DNA of 41,946 nt from Candidatus Falkowiibacteriota bacterium (lineage in GTDB: Bacteria; Patescibacteriota; Patescibacteriia; Patescibacteriales; UBA12465), in NCBI GenBank assembly GCA_012800315.1, contig JAAZJO010000010.1, forward strand, positions 109,942 through 151,887. The letters run 5' to 3'. How positions within the stretch are numbered: position 1 is the stretch's first letter; every line of letters begins with the position of its first letter. A model generated the notes under the pieces. It ran no database searches. It was not told the DNA's origin and saw nothing but the letters and a program-made list of their open reading frames with translations. The position numbers and the translations under genes are program-made. This document shows positions 1-8,609 of this stretch, in pieces.

Positions 1-1218
1 GGCTATGAGTTTGGCGATGGAGAAAATTTGTGCCAAGCGAGCGGAAATCACTATAAGCATTACAAGAATTGGTGTGAAAATAGAGAAAATTTAGGTTTAG
101 ATGAGACTAAAAATGATAGTTTTCCAGTTCGGGTTTATGATTATGATAACCCGCCGGCAACGGCTAATGGTTTAAAGTTTATTTCTTCAGCTGGTACTGA
201 TGGTGATGATAGTAAAATTTATCGTTTAACTTGTAATAATTTTGTTCAAGTGGTAAATGATAGTGGTGAAAATATGGCTTGGGTTGGTAGAATTAGTGCT
301 CAGACTACCGAGGCCAATTCTACACCACCATTTTTTGTTGAAGGTGATAAAAATTTATTTTACAATAGTGTTTCTTCTGAAGGGGCACATGGATTGCAGA
401 CATATTATCGCAATCTCAGTAAAACTCCTTATGGCGCTGCTTCCTGGCCAGATAGTTTTAGTATTGCTAACAGTAATGGGGCAATTCCGTTAAAAAATCA
501 ATATTCTGATCGTAATAATGAAAATCGCTTAGCTGGTCTCCCCTATGGTTGTTCTAATTATAAAGAAAGTGAAGTAGGTAATGGTTGTAATTATATTGGA
601 TATTGCTCAAACAATCCTGATGTTTATTGTTTAACTGATGCTAATTTAGCTTCAGGCGCAAGATATGTTGCTAAGAACACTTGTGGAGATTATGGTGTTT
701 GCGAACCTCTTTGGAAAAATTATTTAGGAAGTGGTTCTAGTGTTGATTTTTCATCAATATTAAGTAAGTTATTCCTGAAATCATATAATTCCTATTCTTT
801 AATAGGTAGCAGCTATAAGACTGGAAATATTCGTTGGGATTATTCGGGCTTAGGTCAATGTAAGAATAATGAGCGGCCAGCAGCTAATTATAGCAGCCTT
901 GATGATTCTCGTGCTTCCTTCTGTTATGTTGAGCCTAGCATTGATAATATCGCTGTTAATCATGATGATAGTGGTGTTTATGAACTTAGGTTTATAACTA
1001 AGATTGATTTAGAACAACAGCCACTTAAGGAGATTTATATTGATTGGGGTGATGGTTTTGTACAAACAATTACTGGTCAAGATAGTCGTCCTGATAAAAA
1101 CAATCCTCATATTTTTTACCATTATTATCGTCGGGTCCCTACTGGAAAAATTGAGATAAAGATTAAAGATAATTGGGGAAAAACTAGAGAAAGAAGTTGG
1201 ACGTTTAAAGAAAATTAG
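1..1218 (+). CDS. Secreted or surface protein, 3' part only, PKD-like C-terminus
   Basis: The frame is open from the first base of the window, so the start lies upstream and at least 405 C-terminal residues are seen. No enzyme motif is visible. The body is rich in Asn, Ser, Tyr and Gly and has many cysteines, often in pairs separated by a few residues, as expected of an exported, disulfide-bonded protein. The last roughly 90 residues read like a PKD-type beta-sandwich: an IDWGDG motif near base 1039, followed by a YHYY segment where PKD domains carry their HxY strand. It is followed by a strong terminator and is therefore the end of an upstream transcription unit, separate from the secretion operon that follows. 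The signal peptide, if any, is outside the window. The PKD assignment is by motif only; the rest is unrecognised. Confidence 0.7.
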   Translation, partial: GYEFGDGENLCQASGNHYKHYKNWCENRENLGLDETKNDSFPVRVYDYDNPPATANGLKFISSAGTDGDDSKIYRLTCNNFVQVVNDSGENMAWVGRISAQTTEANSTPPFFVEGDKNLFYNSVSSEGAHGLQTYYRNLSKTPYGAASWPDSFSIANSNGAIPLKNQYSDRNNENRLAGLPYGCSNYKESEVGNGCNYIGYCSNNPDVYCLTDANLASGARYVAKNTCGDYGVCEPLWKNYLGSGSSVDFSSILSKLFLKSYNSYSLIGSSYKTGNIRWDYSGLGQCKNNERPAANYSSLDDSRASFCYVEPSIDNIAVNHDDSGVYELRFITKIDLEQQPLKEIYIDWGDGFVQTITGQDSRPDKNNPHIFYHYYRRVPTGKIEIKIKDNWGKTRERSWTFKEN

Positions 1219-1232
1219 TTAAAGATTTAAAG

Positions 1233-1265
1233 CCCGCCTTACTTGAGTAATAAGGCGGGTTTTTA
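1233..1265 (+). terminator. Rho-independent terminator
   Basis: A perfect 9-bp stem (cccgcctta at 1233-1241 with taaggcggg at 1251-1259) and a 9-nt loop are followed by a T-rich run from 1260. It closes the partial gene ending at 1218. The -35 of the next promoter (1268) starts within three bases of the T-run. Confidence 0.9.
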
Positions 1266-1267
1266 TT

Positions 1268-1296
1268 TTGCCTTTATTCCTACTTTATTGTATAAT
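1268..1296 (+). promoter_or_regulatory. Sigma-70-like promoter of the secretion operon
   Basis: TTGCCT at 1268-1273, a 17-bp spacer and TATAAT at 1291-1296. Transcription would begin near 1303, giving a leader of about 27 nt before the ATG at 1330. It sits directly behind the terminator of the previous unit. Confidence 0.75.
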
Positions 1297-1329
1297 TTAA
1301 GAGTAGAATTAAAAATATTTTTGTTATTT

Positions 1330-2043
1330 ATGCCGCTTGATGAACAATTAATCGCTTTAGGCAATCGCGGAGCTAAAGTAGCAGAAAATTCAAAAAGTAA
1401 TTTAGTTGATTCTGATAATGAAGAAAATAATAGTGCGATTAAGGCGGGCGAATTTAGAGAATCGGTGAAAGGTAAAGAGGCTAATTATAATAAGGAAGGA
1501 AGTGAATATAATCAGGATGAAAAAGGAGATTTCCGCTCTAGTCGTAGGGAAGCTGTGCGCCAAAGGGCGGGTGAAAATTTAAAAAGTGAAGCGAAAGAAA
1601 AAACAGGGACACCAATTAAGAAAGCTACATCACAGTTATTAAAAGCAGCTTGGAAATCTTTAATTTCTTCTTGGGGGCTCTCGCTTATTTGGATTAATAT
1701 TCATGTTTTTTTAGGACAGGTTTTTGGGAAAAATTTATTTTGTTCTTTAGGCGAGGAATGGCTTCCAGAGGAGGCGTCTAAAAATTCCGCTGGAGCAAAA
1801 AAATCTGTTGGTTTAGTAGAAAAAATGGGTGTTTGTTGTTTAGATTTAGGTTGTTTGTTTTTGATTATAGCGTTATTAAGTCTTGTAGCGATGATTGTTT
1901 CCGGAATTACTAATCCGCTTAAAGCAATTAAGGCTCTTTTTGGCACTTTATGGTGCGCGATAATTGGTGGATGTAATAAGGGCAATACTAATGATCCAGA
2001 AATGATCAGTTTACTAGAGACAATTTTAGATACATATTTATAG
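1330..2043 (+). CDS. Membrane protein of unknown function, first gene of the secretion operon
   Basis: The frame is open further upstream (to 1243) but that would start inside the terminator; the ATG at 1330 lies just downstream of the TATAAT at 1291 and is chosen, giving 237 residues. Roughly the first 100 residues are hydrophilic and strongly charged (many Glu, Lys, Asn), without a signal peptide. Two hydrophobic stretches follow in the second half: one beginning around residue 115 and one around residues 175-215, the latter containing Cys-Cys and a Leu/Ile-rich core. This suggests a cytoplasmic N-terminal tail with two or more membrane segments. It lies six bases before the VirB6-like gene, so it is probably an accessory membrane component of that apparatus. 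I do not recognise the family. Confidence 0.65.
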   Translation: MPLDEQLIALGNRGAKVAENSKSNLVDSDNEENNSAIKAGEFRESVKGKEANYNKEGSEYNQDEKGDFRSSRREAVRQRAGENLKSEAKEKTGTPIKKATSQLLKAAWKSLISSWGLSLIWINIHVFLGQVFGKNLFCSLGEEWLPEEASKNSAGAKKSVGLVEKMGVCCLDLGCLFLIIALLSLVAMIVSGITNPLKAIKALFGTLWCAIIGGCNKGNTNDPEMISLLETILDTYL

Positions 2044-2049
2044 TATTTT

Positions 2050-5000
2050 ATGCTAATGAAAAACAAGAAAAAAATATTTACCTTTTTCTTGATTCTATTT
2101 ATCGGTAGTGGTCTTTTCTTTTTAGCGCCAAATGCTTATGCCGGCGGGGAGTGGGCTGGGGAAATTATTGGCACCCTGATTGGCTGGATTATTGCGGCGA
2201 TAGGTTTAATTTTAGTTTTAGTATTGAAAGCTTTAGTCTTAGTTGCTCAATACAGTAATTTTATTGCTTCGCCAGCGGTTACTAATGGTTGGGTGATTGT
2301 GCGTGATCTTTGCAACATGTTCTTTGTTTTGATTTTGTTGATTATTGCTTTTGCCACTATTTTAGGAATTGAAAAATATAATTATAAAAAATGGTTGCCT
2401 AAATTAATTTTAATGGCAATCTTGATAAATTTTTCAAAAACTATTTGTGGTGTGCTGATTGATTTTGCTCAGGTGATCATGTTAACTTTCGTGAATGCTT
2501 TTAAAGATATTGCTGCTGGTAATTTAATTAGCAACTTAGGATTGACTAATATTATGACTTTAGCAAAATCGGAAGCTAGTGTTGGTTTTTGGCAAATTGT
2601 GGGGGCTTATGTTTTGGGATTGATTTATATTATAATCGCTTTGGTCGTGGTGACGACAATGTTAGCTATTTTAGTGATGCGTATTGTGATGTTATGGATT
2701 TACATTGTTCTTTCGCCACTGGCTTATTTACTAGCCTCTTTTCCGGATGGAGCAAAATATTCTAGTCAATGGTGGAGTGAGTTCACAAAAAACCTAATCG
2801 TTGGTCCGGTCTTAGCCTTTTTTATTTGGTTATCTTTTACTTCCATGCAAGCAGCTAATTGGGGTGATGGTTTTGGTGTTGGTCAAAGCAGTACCGCTGA
2901 TTTAGCTAAGGAGGTTGGTATTAATGCTAATCAGAGTGGTGGACCGACTGGAACCGAGGCTTCCTCTCCGGAAGTGTTTATAAAATTTGTTATTTCTATT
3001 GGTCTACTTATTGGTGGTTTAAAGATTTCTCAAGAAATTGGCAGTGTGGCTGGAGGAATTGCTGGCAAGGGAATGGCTACTTTAAATAAGGGACAAGCTT
3101 TTGTTAAAGGCAAAGCCACTGGAATAGCTAAGAAGGGAGTTACAGGGGCGGCTAAAGGAGTTGGTCGCGGAGCTTTGGGTTTAACAGCTCTTGCTAGCAA
3201 GAAGGCTGGTGTTGCCTTAGGCGAATCAAAGTTGGGCGAATCAAAGTTTTTTAAAAGGACGAGTGAAGCAATGGTTGGGACGGGTAATATTGGTTTAGCT
3301 TGGCGCCAAGATTTAATTTCTGCTAAAAAGAAAGCTAAGGTTGAAAAACGAGAAAAGTTTTTGAAGAAAATTGGCATGGGAGAAGGGGCAATGGAAAAAA
3401 CAGATGAATTTCTTAAAACCGATACCGGAAAACGACTTTCGGCATCTCTTGCGGGCGCTTCGGTTGGCACAATGATTGGGGGCAGTACGTTTGGTGGCTT
3501 GGGGACAGCAGTAGGTACTGCTGTTGGTTTTGGGACTGGTGGGCTTGTTAGTTTTCTTAGTGGTAAATTCGCCGAAAAAGCTGGTCGGGATATTGCAGGC
3601 CATAGAAATGAGGCGAGTAATCTTCAGGCACAAGCCGATAATGCTCGGCGTAGAGGAGATATTGCGGAAGCTGATAGACTTGAAAAGGAAGCTAATAAAG
3701 AAAGAAATAAGGCTAATTTTTTAGAAAATACTATTGAAAAACCTTTTAAAGATCTTCAAGCTTTTGCTTCTTTAAATATCCAAAAAGCAGCTGCTAATGG
3801 TGTTAAAAAAATTAAACAAGCCAAAGATCGGGTTAAGGCTTTAGCTAATGACGAGCAAAGCATGCAGGGAGATGATGGATTTGAAACATCGGTTTTTTAT
3901 TCTAAATCCGGACAAACTGATGCTCAGAAAGAATTTTTTAAACAATTAACTAATCCAGATAATAAAGATTCGGGTCCAGCTATTGCTAATATTATAAAGT
4001 GGCTCAATAATCCAAGAGCGAATAGCAAAAAAGATACTGAGCGTAAAGAGTCTTTGATGAGGGGGATAGCGGCTTTTGAAAAAGGAGGAAATGATGTAAG
4101 TAGATTAGGTGGTGTAATTTCTGCTTTGAACTCTCAAAAACTTAGTATAGGCACGTATGAAGGGCAAAAAGGAAAAGTCATCCCGAATCGTAAAACTGGT
4201 GCGGTGGGGCAGCAAGGTAGCGGGGAATTAGCGATAAATACTTTTGCTAATAATTTAGCTAATGAGGCTGGCAAGGATATAATTGGTGTTGATTTTAGAA
4301 AGATGACTGGTTCTGGCTTAGATGTTGACGCTGAGGCTAGCTTTGTTTCGGGTGAGGCGGTGGCGCCAGTTGTAGCTGCTCTTAAAAACCAAATTAATGC
4401 AGAAAGAAATAGTTTGAACAATCAACATGCTAACGGAGAAATTGCTGAAAATGAGTTTAGAAGCCGACAAAAAGATTTAGAAAAAGCTGAGGCTCGTCTT
4501 GATGCCGCTGATTTAAAAAATATTCAATTAGTTAATACTGGTGGTGCTAATTATGGACGCCAGGAGCGATTGGCCTCTGTCTATCATGAAGAAATTCATA
4601 GAGGTGGAGTGGAGGATGAGGATTTGACGGAAAGAATGGCTAAGAGTTTATTGGAAAATAAATTATATGGACGTAACGCTGAAACCAAGGGGCGTCATGC
4701 AACTGAAATTGCACAACTAGCTAAGGCAATGAAGGAGCAGGGTAGGGATAATGATGATATTATGAAAGAAATTGAGTCAGAAATAAAATCTCGTGTTGCG
4801 AGCGAGGGAAAAAATAAAGCCGAAAGGGTTCTTAAATTGGAGAACGGAGAAAAAGAAACAGTCTCAAGTGTGATTGATGAAAAAGCAGCGGCTACGCCAA
4901 TCTCTTTAGATACAAAGGAATTACAACAATCCTTAGAAACTATGATTGAAAAAATGGAAAATTTATTTTCTCAACCTAGAGACTCTTCTGTTAAGACAGG

Positions 5001-5166
5001 TTCTTCTGAGCCAGATATTTTTAAATTAATTGCTCCACTAAAACAGATAAGAGATAATGCCAAAGAGAATTTTTCTTATATGAGAAGTTTGAGCAAGTTA
5101 GTTGGCAATAAGATGCCAGATTCGGTGCAAGTAATTAATGCCGTTAATCAAAAGATGAATGAATAA
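2050..5166 (+). CDS. VirB6/TrbL-like polytopic channel protein with long soluble tail
   Basis: This 1038-residue protein begins with a basic stretch, a hydrophobic core and an AYA-type cleavage site near residue 32, a plausible signal peptide. Several long hydrophobic segments lie between residues 40 and 330 (six or seven in total), as in VirB6/TrbL inner-membrane channel proteins of type IV secretion systems. After residue 335 the protein is Lys/Ala/Gly-rich; residues about 460-510 form a glycine zipper (many GxxxG), followed by a long charged helical stretch. An HEEIH sequence at residues 846-850 matches the HExxH zinc-peptidase signature. The neighbours (PrgI, VirB4) support the secretion role. 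Two ATGs, 2050 and 2056, are possible starts; neither has a Shine-Dalgarno site. The membrane half is a confident VirB6-type call by topology and context; the tail's job is unknown. Confidence 0.75.
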   Translation: MLMKNKKKIFTFFLILFIGSGLFFLAPNAYAGGEWAGEIIGTLIGWIIAAIGLILVLVLKALVLVAQYSNFIASPAVTNGWVIVRDLCNMFFVLILLIIAFATILGIEKYNYKKWLPKLILMAILINFSKTICGVLIDFAQVIMLTFVNAFKDIAAGNLISNLGLTNIMTLAKSEASVGFWQIVGAYVLGLIYIIIALVVVTTMLAILVMRIVMLWIYIVLSPLAYLLASFPDGAKYSSQWWSEFTKNLIVGPVLAFFIWLSFTSMQAANWGDGFGVGQSSTADLAKEVGINANQSGGPTGTEASSPEVFIKFVISIGLLIGGLKISQEIGSVAGGIAGKGMATLNKGQAFVKGKATGIAKKGVTGAAKGVGRGALGLTALASKKAGVALGESKLGESKFFKRTSEAMVGTGNIGLAWRQDLISAKKKAKVEKREKFLKKIGMGEGAMEKTDEFLKTDTGKRLSASLAGASVGTMIGGSTFGGLGTAVGTAVGFGTGGLVSFLSGKFAEKAGRDIAGHRNEASNLQAQADNARRRGDIAEADRLEKEANKERNKANFLENTIEKPFKDLQAFASLNIQKAAANGVKKIKQAKDRVKALANDEQSMQGDDGFETSVFYSKSGQTDAQKEFFKQLTNPDNKDSGPAIANIIKWLNNPRANSKKDTERKESLMRGIAAFEKGGNDVSRLGGVISALNSQKLSIGTYEGQKGKVIPNRKTGAVGQQGSGELAINTFANNLANEAGKDIIGVDFRKMTGSGLDVDAEASFVSGEAVAPVVAALKNQINAERNSLNNQHANGEIAENEFRSRQKDLEKAEARLDAADLKNIQLVNTGGANYGRQERLASVYHEEIHRGGVEDEDLTERMAKSLLENKLYGRNAETKGRHATEIAQLAKAMKEQGRDNDDIMKEIESEIKSRVASEGKNKAERVLKLENGEKETVSSVIDEKAAATPISLDTKELQQSLETMIEKMENLFSQPRDSSVKTGSSEPDIFKLIAPLKQIRDNAKENFSYMRSLSKLVGNKMPDSVQVINAVNQKMNE

Positions 5167-5177
5167 TTTATAAAATT

Positions 5178-6179
5178 ATGGATTATTTTTCTGAATGCTT
5201 AACTAGATTTCAATTACTCCCTAAGAATGTTCGCGAAGCTTATGGGGGCCTTGAAGCGTTTGCTGCTACTTTAGAAATAGAGGAGGCTTATAATATTAAG
5301 TTAAGTTTTTTAGTTATCTTAATTGCTATTGGTGAGCTTAATGAAAATGATATTGAAGACTATTTAGTCGCTAAATTTAAAATTTCTTCAGAAATAGCTA
5401 AGAAAATAAAAGATGAATTAGTGGTTAAAGTTTTAGATCCAGCCTTTGAGAAAGTTTTTGGACTTAAACCGGCGGTTAGTTTTTCTGCCCCTAAAGAAGT
5501 TATTATTAATTTATTTTCTGAGCGCTTAATTGAAAGCATGAAGGCAGATGCTGAAACGATTAAAGGGTTAAATGTTTTAATTTTTAAAGCCTTTAATGAT
5601 GAAGAGGATTTAGAAGAACAAGTTATTGAAATTTTGTATAATAATAATGAGCAATTAACTACTAATAGCATTATTATTGATAATCGTGAACTTGCCCCGA
5701 CAATTTCTAATTGGCTTAAAGACTTTATTAAATTAAATGGTAGTGAGATTTTTGATGAGCTAAAGATGATTGAATATTTAAACTCTTCTCCTAATGCAAA
5801 AAAATTAAATACCCCAGAAAAAGATTTATTACGAAAATTATTAAAATTATATAAAAATTTAGTTTTCTTTCCGGAAAGTATGGACAATAAATTAATTGAA
5901 GATTGGGAAATAATTCCAGTAGACAAGATTAAAGAAGATAAGAAAACTAATAAGGTTAAGGTTTTTCAAGATGTTTTAGCGGATAACCAGGTGACTAAGA
6001 AGGAGGCAGTTAAAAAGCAGCCAGTCAAAGAACAGGCTAAAGAACAAATACAAGATAAAATTGAAAATACGCCGCTGAATGATTTAGAGGAGATGTTAAC
6101 TCAATATGCTCCCGGTAGTTTAGAATATAAGGCGATAAAACAAGAAATGAAACGTTTGAAAAATAAAAAAATAAAATAG
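5178..6179 (+). CDS. Alpha-helical protein of secretion operon, paralogue of next gene
   Basis: A soluble, Lys/Glu/Leu/Ile-rich protein of 333 residues without signal peptide or clear membrane segment. Its first roughly 100 residues align with those of the following gene: an F-x2-LP-x3-R start, an LE-x2-Y element near residue 35, an Ile/Val-rich helix, then alternating charged helices ending in a GL motif. This points to a shared helical domain. The C-terminal part (about residue 265 onward) is a charged linker rich in Lys, Gln and Val followed by a short helix. It starts 11 bases after the VirB6-like gene, in an AAATTATG context with no Shine-Dalgarno site. It may be a cytoplasmic partner of the secretion apparatus; the function is unknown. 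Confidence 0.7.
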   Translation: MDYFSECLTRFQLLPKNVREAYGGLEAFAATLEIEEAYNIKLSFLVILIAIGELNENDIEDYLVAKFKISSEIAKKIKDELVVKVLDPAFEKVFGLKPAVSFSAPKEVIINLFSERLIESMKADAETIKGLNVLIFKAFNDEEDLEEQVIEILYNNNEQLTTNSIIIDNRELAPTISNWLKDFIKLNGSEIFDELKMIEYLNSSPNAKKLNTPEKDLLRKLLKLYKNLVFFPESMDNKLIEDWEIIPVDKIKEDKKTNKVKVFQDVLADNQVTKKEAVKKQPVKEQAKEQIQDKIENTPLNDLEEMLTQYAPGSLEYKAIKQEMKRLKNKKIK

Positions 6180-6196
6180 TTCTTTCTTTCTTCCCC

Positions 6197-7492
6197 ATGT
6201 TTGATTATTTACAACAATTTAATAAGCTGCCTCAAGACTTGCGTGATCAAGTTTCTTCGCCGTCGGCTATGGCGGTGATTGCTGATTTAGAAGCACAATA
6301 TAAAGTTGATTTAGCGATTGTGATTATGAAGGTGATGGTTAAAATAATTCCGATTACTAATTTAGCTTTGCACCTTAGTGAAGAATTTTCTTTGTTGCCT
6401 GAAACTGCTCAAAAATTAGCTAATGACTTAAAAGAAAAGGTTTTTGCCTCTGTGGCGGAGTATTTAGGTTTAACTGAAAGTGAGGTTGCTTTTAATCAAG
6501 ATCAGGAAATTGAGAAAGTGATTGCGGAAGCGGGCTTGCTTTTACCAAGCTCCTTGGCTATTGATCGTTTTAAAAATATTATTTCTACCTATAATCGTGG
6601 AATTAGAAATAAAATAGATACAAAAAATACTCTGGGAAAAAGCTATAAGATTGGTGGGCTTGATCTCAGTCCGGAGGAAATAGAACGTGTTTTAAAAATT
6701 TGTGACAGTCGTTTTCCGCAAAATTCAATTAAAGCCCCACTTTCGTCTATTTCTAATTTATCAGCAAGCACTACTCCTTCATCACGTCTTGATAAGATAA
6801 TAGCTTCAGCTGATAACCTTAAACGAGTTGGCGAATATGATTTAAAGCAGGCAATTTCCACTGGCCAAGTTAAAAAGATAGCGGCGCCAAAAGAAGAGCT
6901 TAAGAAAATTTCGGCCCGAGAAGAGGTTAAAAAGATAGCGGCGCCAGAGCCAGAGGTAAAAAAAGTGACCGCTCCGACAATTTCGCCAGTAATTCCACCA
7001 GTAGTTCATCCAGTAATTCAGAGAAAAGAGACTGAGTCAGTCAAAGCAGTCAAAGCTATTAAGGCTATTAAAACAGAAGCACCAGCTAAACCGATGGCTG
7101 CTTCACGCCCAGCGGCTCCGGTGGCTAGCACTAAGAAAATTATCCAGGATGTTAAGCCAGTGCCTAAAGTGATGGGTCCGATTGAGGAATTACAGTTTCT
7201 TGATTTAGTTAATTTTCGTCGTTTAGGAAAGACAGCCGCTGAAAGCACAGCTAAGATATTTTCTAAAATAAAATTGTTGGAAGCGGAGGGGTATGATAAA
7301 ATGATAGCAGGTGTTCGGGCTTGGCGACAGAGTCCAGTTAATCGTTTGTATTTAAAAATGGGACGAGAAGCAATTAGGCAAGGTGTTCCGTTAAAGGATT
7401 TTGTTGATTTTTCAGAAAAAAATAATGAAAATTATTTAAAACTTGAAGAGATTGAAGCGATTATTACCTTAAATAGCAAATTAATTTTTTAA
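6197..7492 (+). CDS. Helical protein with Ala/Pro/Lys linker, paralogue of previous gene
   Basis: This 431-residue protein has three parts. Residues 1-110 resemble the N-terminal domain of the previous gene. Residues about 220-315 form a low-complexity linker of Lys, Ala, Pro and Val with short KKIAAP-like repeats, encoded in part by a 21-bp exact direct repeat. Residues about 325-431 form a second compact charged domain that begins with a GPIEELQF motif. There is no signal peptide. The design (two folded ends joined by a flexible linker) suits an adaptor that bridges two partners. It ends one base before the PrgI start, so translation is probably coupled. I do not recognise a named family. 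Confidence 0.7.
   Translation: MFDYLQQFNKLPQDLRDQVSSPSAMAVIADLEAQYKVDLAIVIMKVMVKIIPITNLALHLSEEFSLLPETAQKLANDLKEKVFASVAEYLGLTESEVAFNQDQEIEKVIAEAGLLLPSSLAIDRFKNIISTYNRGIRNKIDTKNTLGKSYKIGGLDLSPEEIERVLKICDSRFPQNSIKAPLSSISNLSASTTPSSRLDKIIASADNLKRVGEYDLKQAISTGQVKKIAAPKEELKKISAREEVKKIAAPEPEVKKVTAPTISPVIPPVVHPVIQRKETESVKAVKAIKAIKTEAPAKPMAASRPAAPVASTKKIIQDVKPVPKVMGPIEELQFLDLVNFRRLGKTAAESTAKIFSKIKLLEAEGYDKMIAGVRAWRQSPVNRLYLKMGREAIRQGVPLKDFVDFSEKNNENYLKLEEIEAIITLNSKLIF
6869..6946 (+). repeat. Two exact 21-bp direct repeats, 57 bp apart
   Basis: The same 21-bp word, beginning gttaaaaagatagcggcg, occupies 6869-6889 and 6926-6946. The period of 57 bp is in frame and encodes a repeated KKIAAP peptide in the protein linker, so it reflects expansion of a coding repeat and not a mobile element. 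Confidence 0.85.
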
Positions 7493-7493
7493 T

Positions 7494-7913
7494 ATGCAGC
7501 AGTTTACTGTTCCTCAATTTATTGATGTTGAAAATAAAATTATTGGGCCGATTACCGCTCGTCAGTTTTTGATTTTGTTAATAGCGGCAATTATTGTAGC
7601 TATTTCTTATAAAATTTTTGATTTTTCACTTTTTCTAACGGTTGGCATTTTTGTTTTTTTAATTGCTGTATTGTTTGCTTTTGTTAAAGTAAATGGTCGT
7701 CCTTTTCATTTTTTTGTTTTAAATATTATTCAAACATTGCGTCGTCCTAGCACCAGAGTTTGGAATAATCGCTTAAACATTTTAACCGAAAAAGACGAAG
7801 AAGTTTTTGTTGAACCAGTTATTAAAGCAGTATCTAAAGAACCTTTTAAAAAGTCTCGCTTAGCTGAATTAGCGTTGATTGTTGATACCCAGGGTAAATA
7901 TAAAGGAGAATAA
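7494..7913 (+). CDS. PrgI family membrane protein
   Basis: This 139-residue protein shows the typical PrgI arrangement: a short N-terminal stretch containing VPQFIDVE-like sequence, a conserved GPITARQF motif before the first membrane helix, two adjacent membrane helices (about residues 24-45 and 48-68), then a cytoplasmic tail that opens with a G-R-P motif. PrgI proteins are small inner-membrane components found next to VirB4 in the type IV secretion systems of Gram-positive and candidate-phyla bacteria, where they take the place of VirB3. Here it stands between the adaptor-like gene (one base upstream) and the VirB4-type genes, as expected. Confidence 0.85.
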   Translation: MQQFTVPQFIDVENKIIGPITARQFLILLIAAIIVAISYKIFDFSLFLTVGIFVFLIAVLFAFVKVNGRPFHFFVLNIIQTLRRPSTRVWNNRLNILTEKDEEVFVEPVIKAVSKEPFKKSRLAELALIVDTQGKYKGE

Positions 7914-7924
7914 ATTTTTAAATT

Positions 7925-8605
7925 ATGGCTAAAACCAGTAAAGGAAAAACTAATATTTCTGCTTCTACTCAGCAATATTTAGATATCGCTGAGGTTAAAG
8001 ATGGCACTGTTGTAATGAAAGATGGTACTTTGCGCGCTGTTTTACTTGTTTCTAGTATTAACTTTGCCCTAAAAAGTGAAGATGAGCAAAATGCGGTGAT
8101 TGGCGCTTATGTAAGATTTTTAAATAATTTATCCTTTACTTTACAAATCGTCATTCAGTCACGTGAGCTAGATATTGATAATTATATTCAATATTTAAGA
8201 AGCAAGGAAAAAGAGCAGACGAATAAATTATTAAAAGTACAAACAGCTGATTATATAGAGTATATAAAAGAACTAACTTCTCTTGGAAAAATAATGAATA
8301 AGCGCTTTTATATTGTTGTGCCTTATGATCCTTTAACTGATAAGCATAAAAGTTTTTTCAATTTAATTGGCGAGGCGATGCGTCCGGCTACGGTTATAAA
8401 ATTAAAAGAGAAAACTTTTCGTAAGTATCAAGAAATGCTAGAGCGACGAGTAGAAAGTGTGATGAATGGGCTAGAGTCTATGGGCATGGCGGTTGTTCGT
8501 TTAGATACGCAGAGTTTAATTGAATTATATTATAAGACTTATAATCCAGAAACATCTAAAAATCAGGAATTAGTTAGTTTAGAAAAAATACGGGTAGAGC
8601 AATAA
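7925..8605 (+). CDS. Stand-alone VirB4/TraC N-terminal-domain-like protein
   Basis: A 226-residue cytoplasmic protein with no Walker motifs. The pattern D-x-V-V-x-K-D-G-T-L followed by a beta strand, an NAV...F..FLN..SF helix, an I-Q-S-R-x-L strand and an F-Y-I-V-V-P-Y-D strand corresponds to the N-terminal region of VirB4/TraC ATPases, which contacts the membrane components. In this operon it is a separate gene placed four bases before the full VirB4 ATPase. The start uses an AAATTATG context. It probably joins the VirB4 complex as a second copy of the N-terminal domain. The homology is judged by pattern; the subunit role is inferred. Confidence 0.65.
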   Translation: MAKTSKGKTNISASTQQYLDIAEVKDGTVVMKDGTLRAVLLVSSINFALKSEDEQNAVIGAYVRFLNNLSFTLQIVIQSRELDIDNYIQYLRSKEKEQTNKLLKVQTADYIEYIKELTSLGKIMNKRFYIVVPYDPLTDKHKSFFNLIGEAMRPATVIKLKEKTFRKYQEMLERRVESVMNGLESMGMAVVRLDTQSLIELYYKTYNPETSKNQELVSLEKIRVEQ

Positions 8606-8609
8606 AATT

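Noticed and set aside
1243..1329. In-frame extension of the 1330 gene with an ATG at 1243
   Set aside because: It would start inside the terminator stem-loop and upstream of the TATAAT at 1291; the extension is not compatible with the promoter.
3030..3470. Long minus-strand frames opposite the VirB6-like gene
   Set aside because: They mirror the codon pattern of the plus-strand gene, have no promoter or neighbour support, and yield low-complexity proteins.
6869..6946. Direct repeats considered as a CRISPR-like array
   Set aside because: Only two copies, inside a coding frame, with period divisible by three; no CRISPR array was seen in the window.
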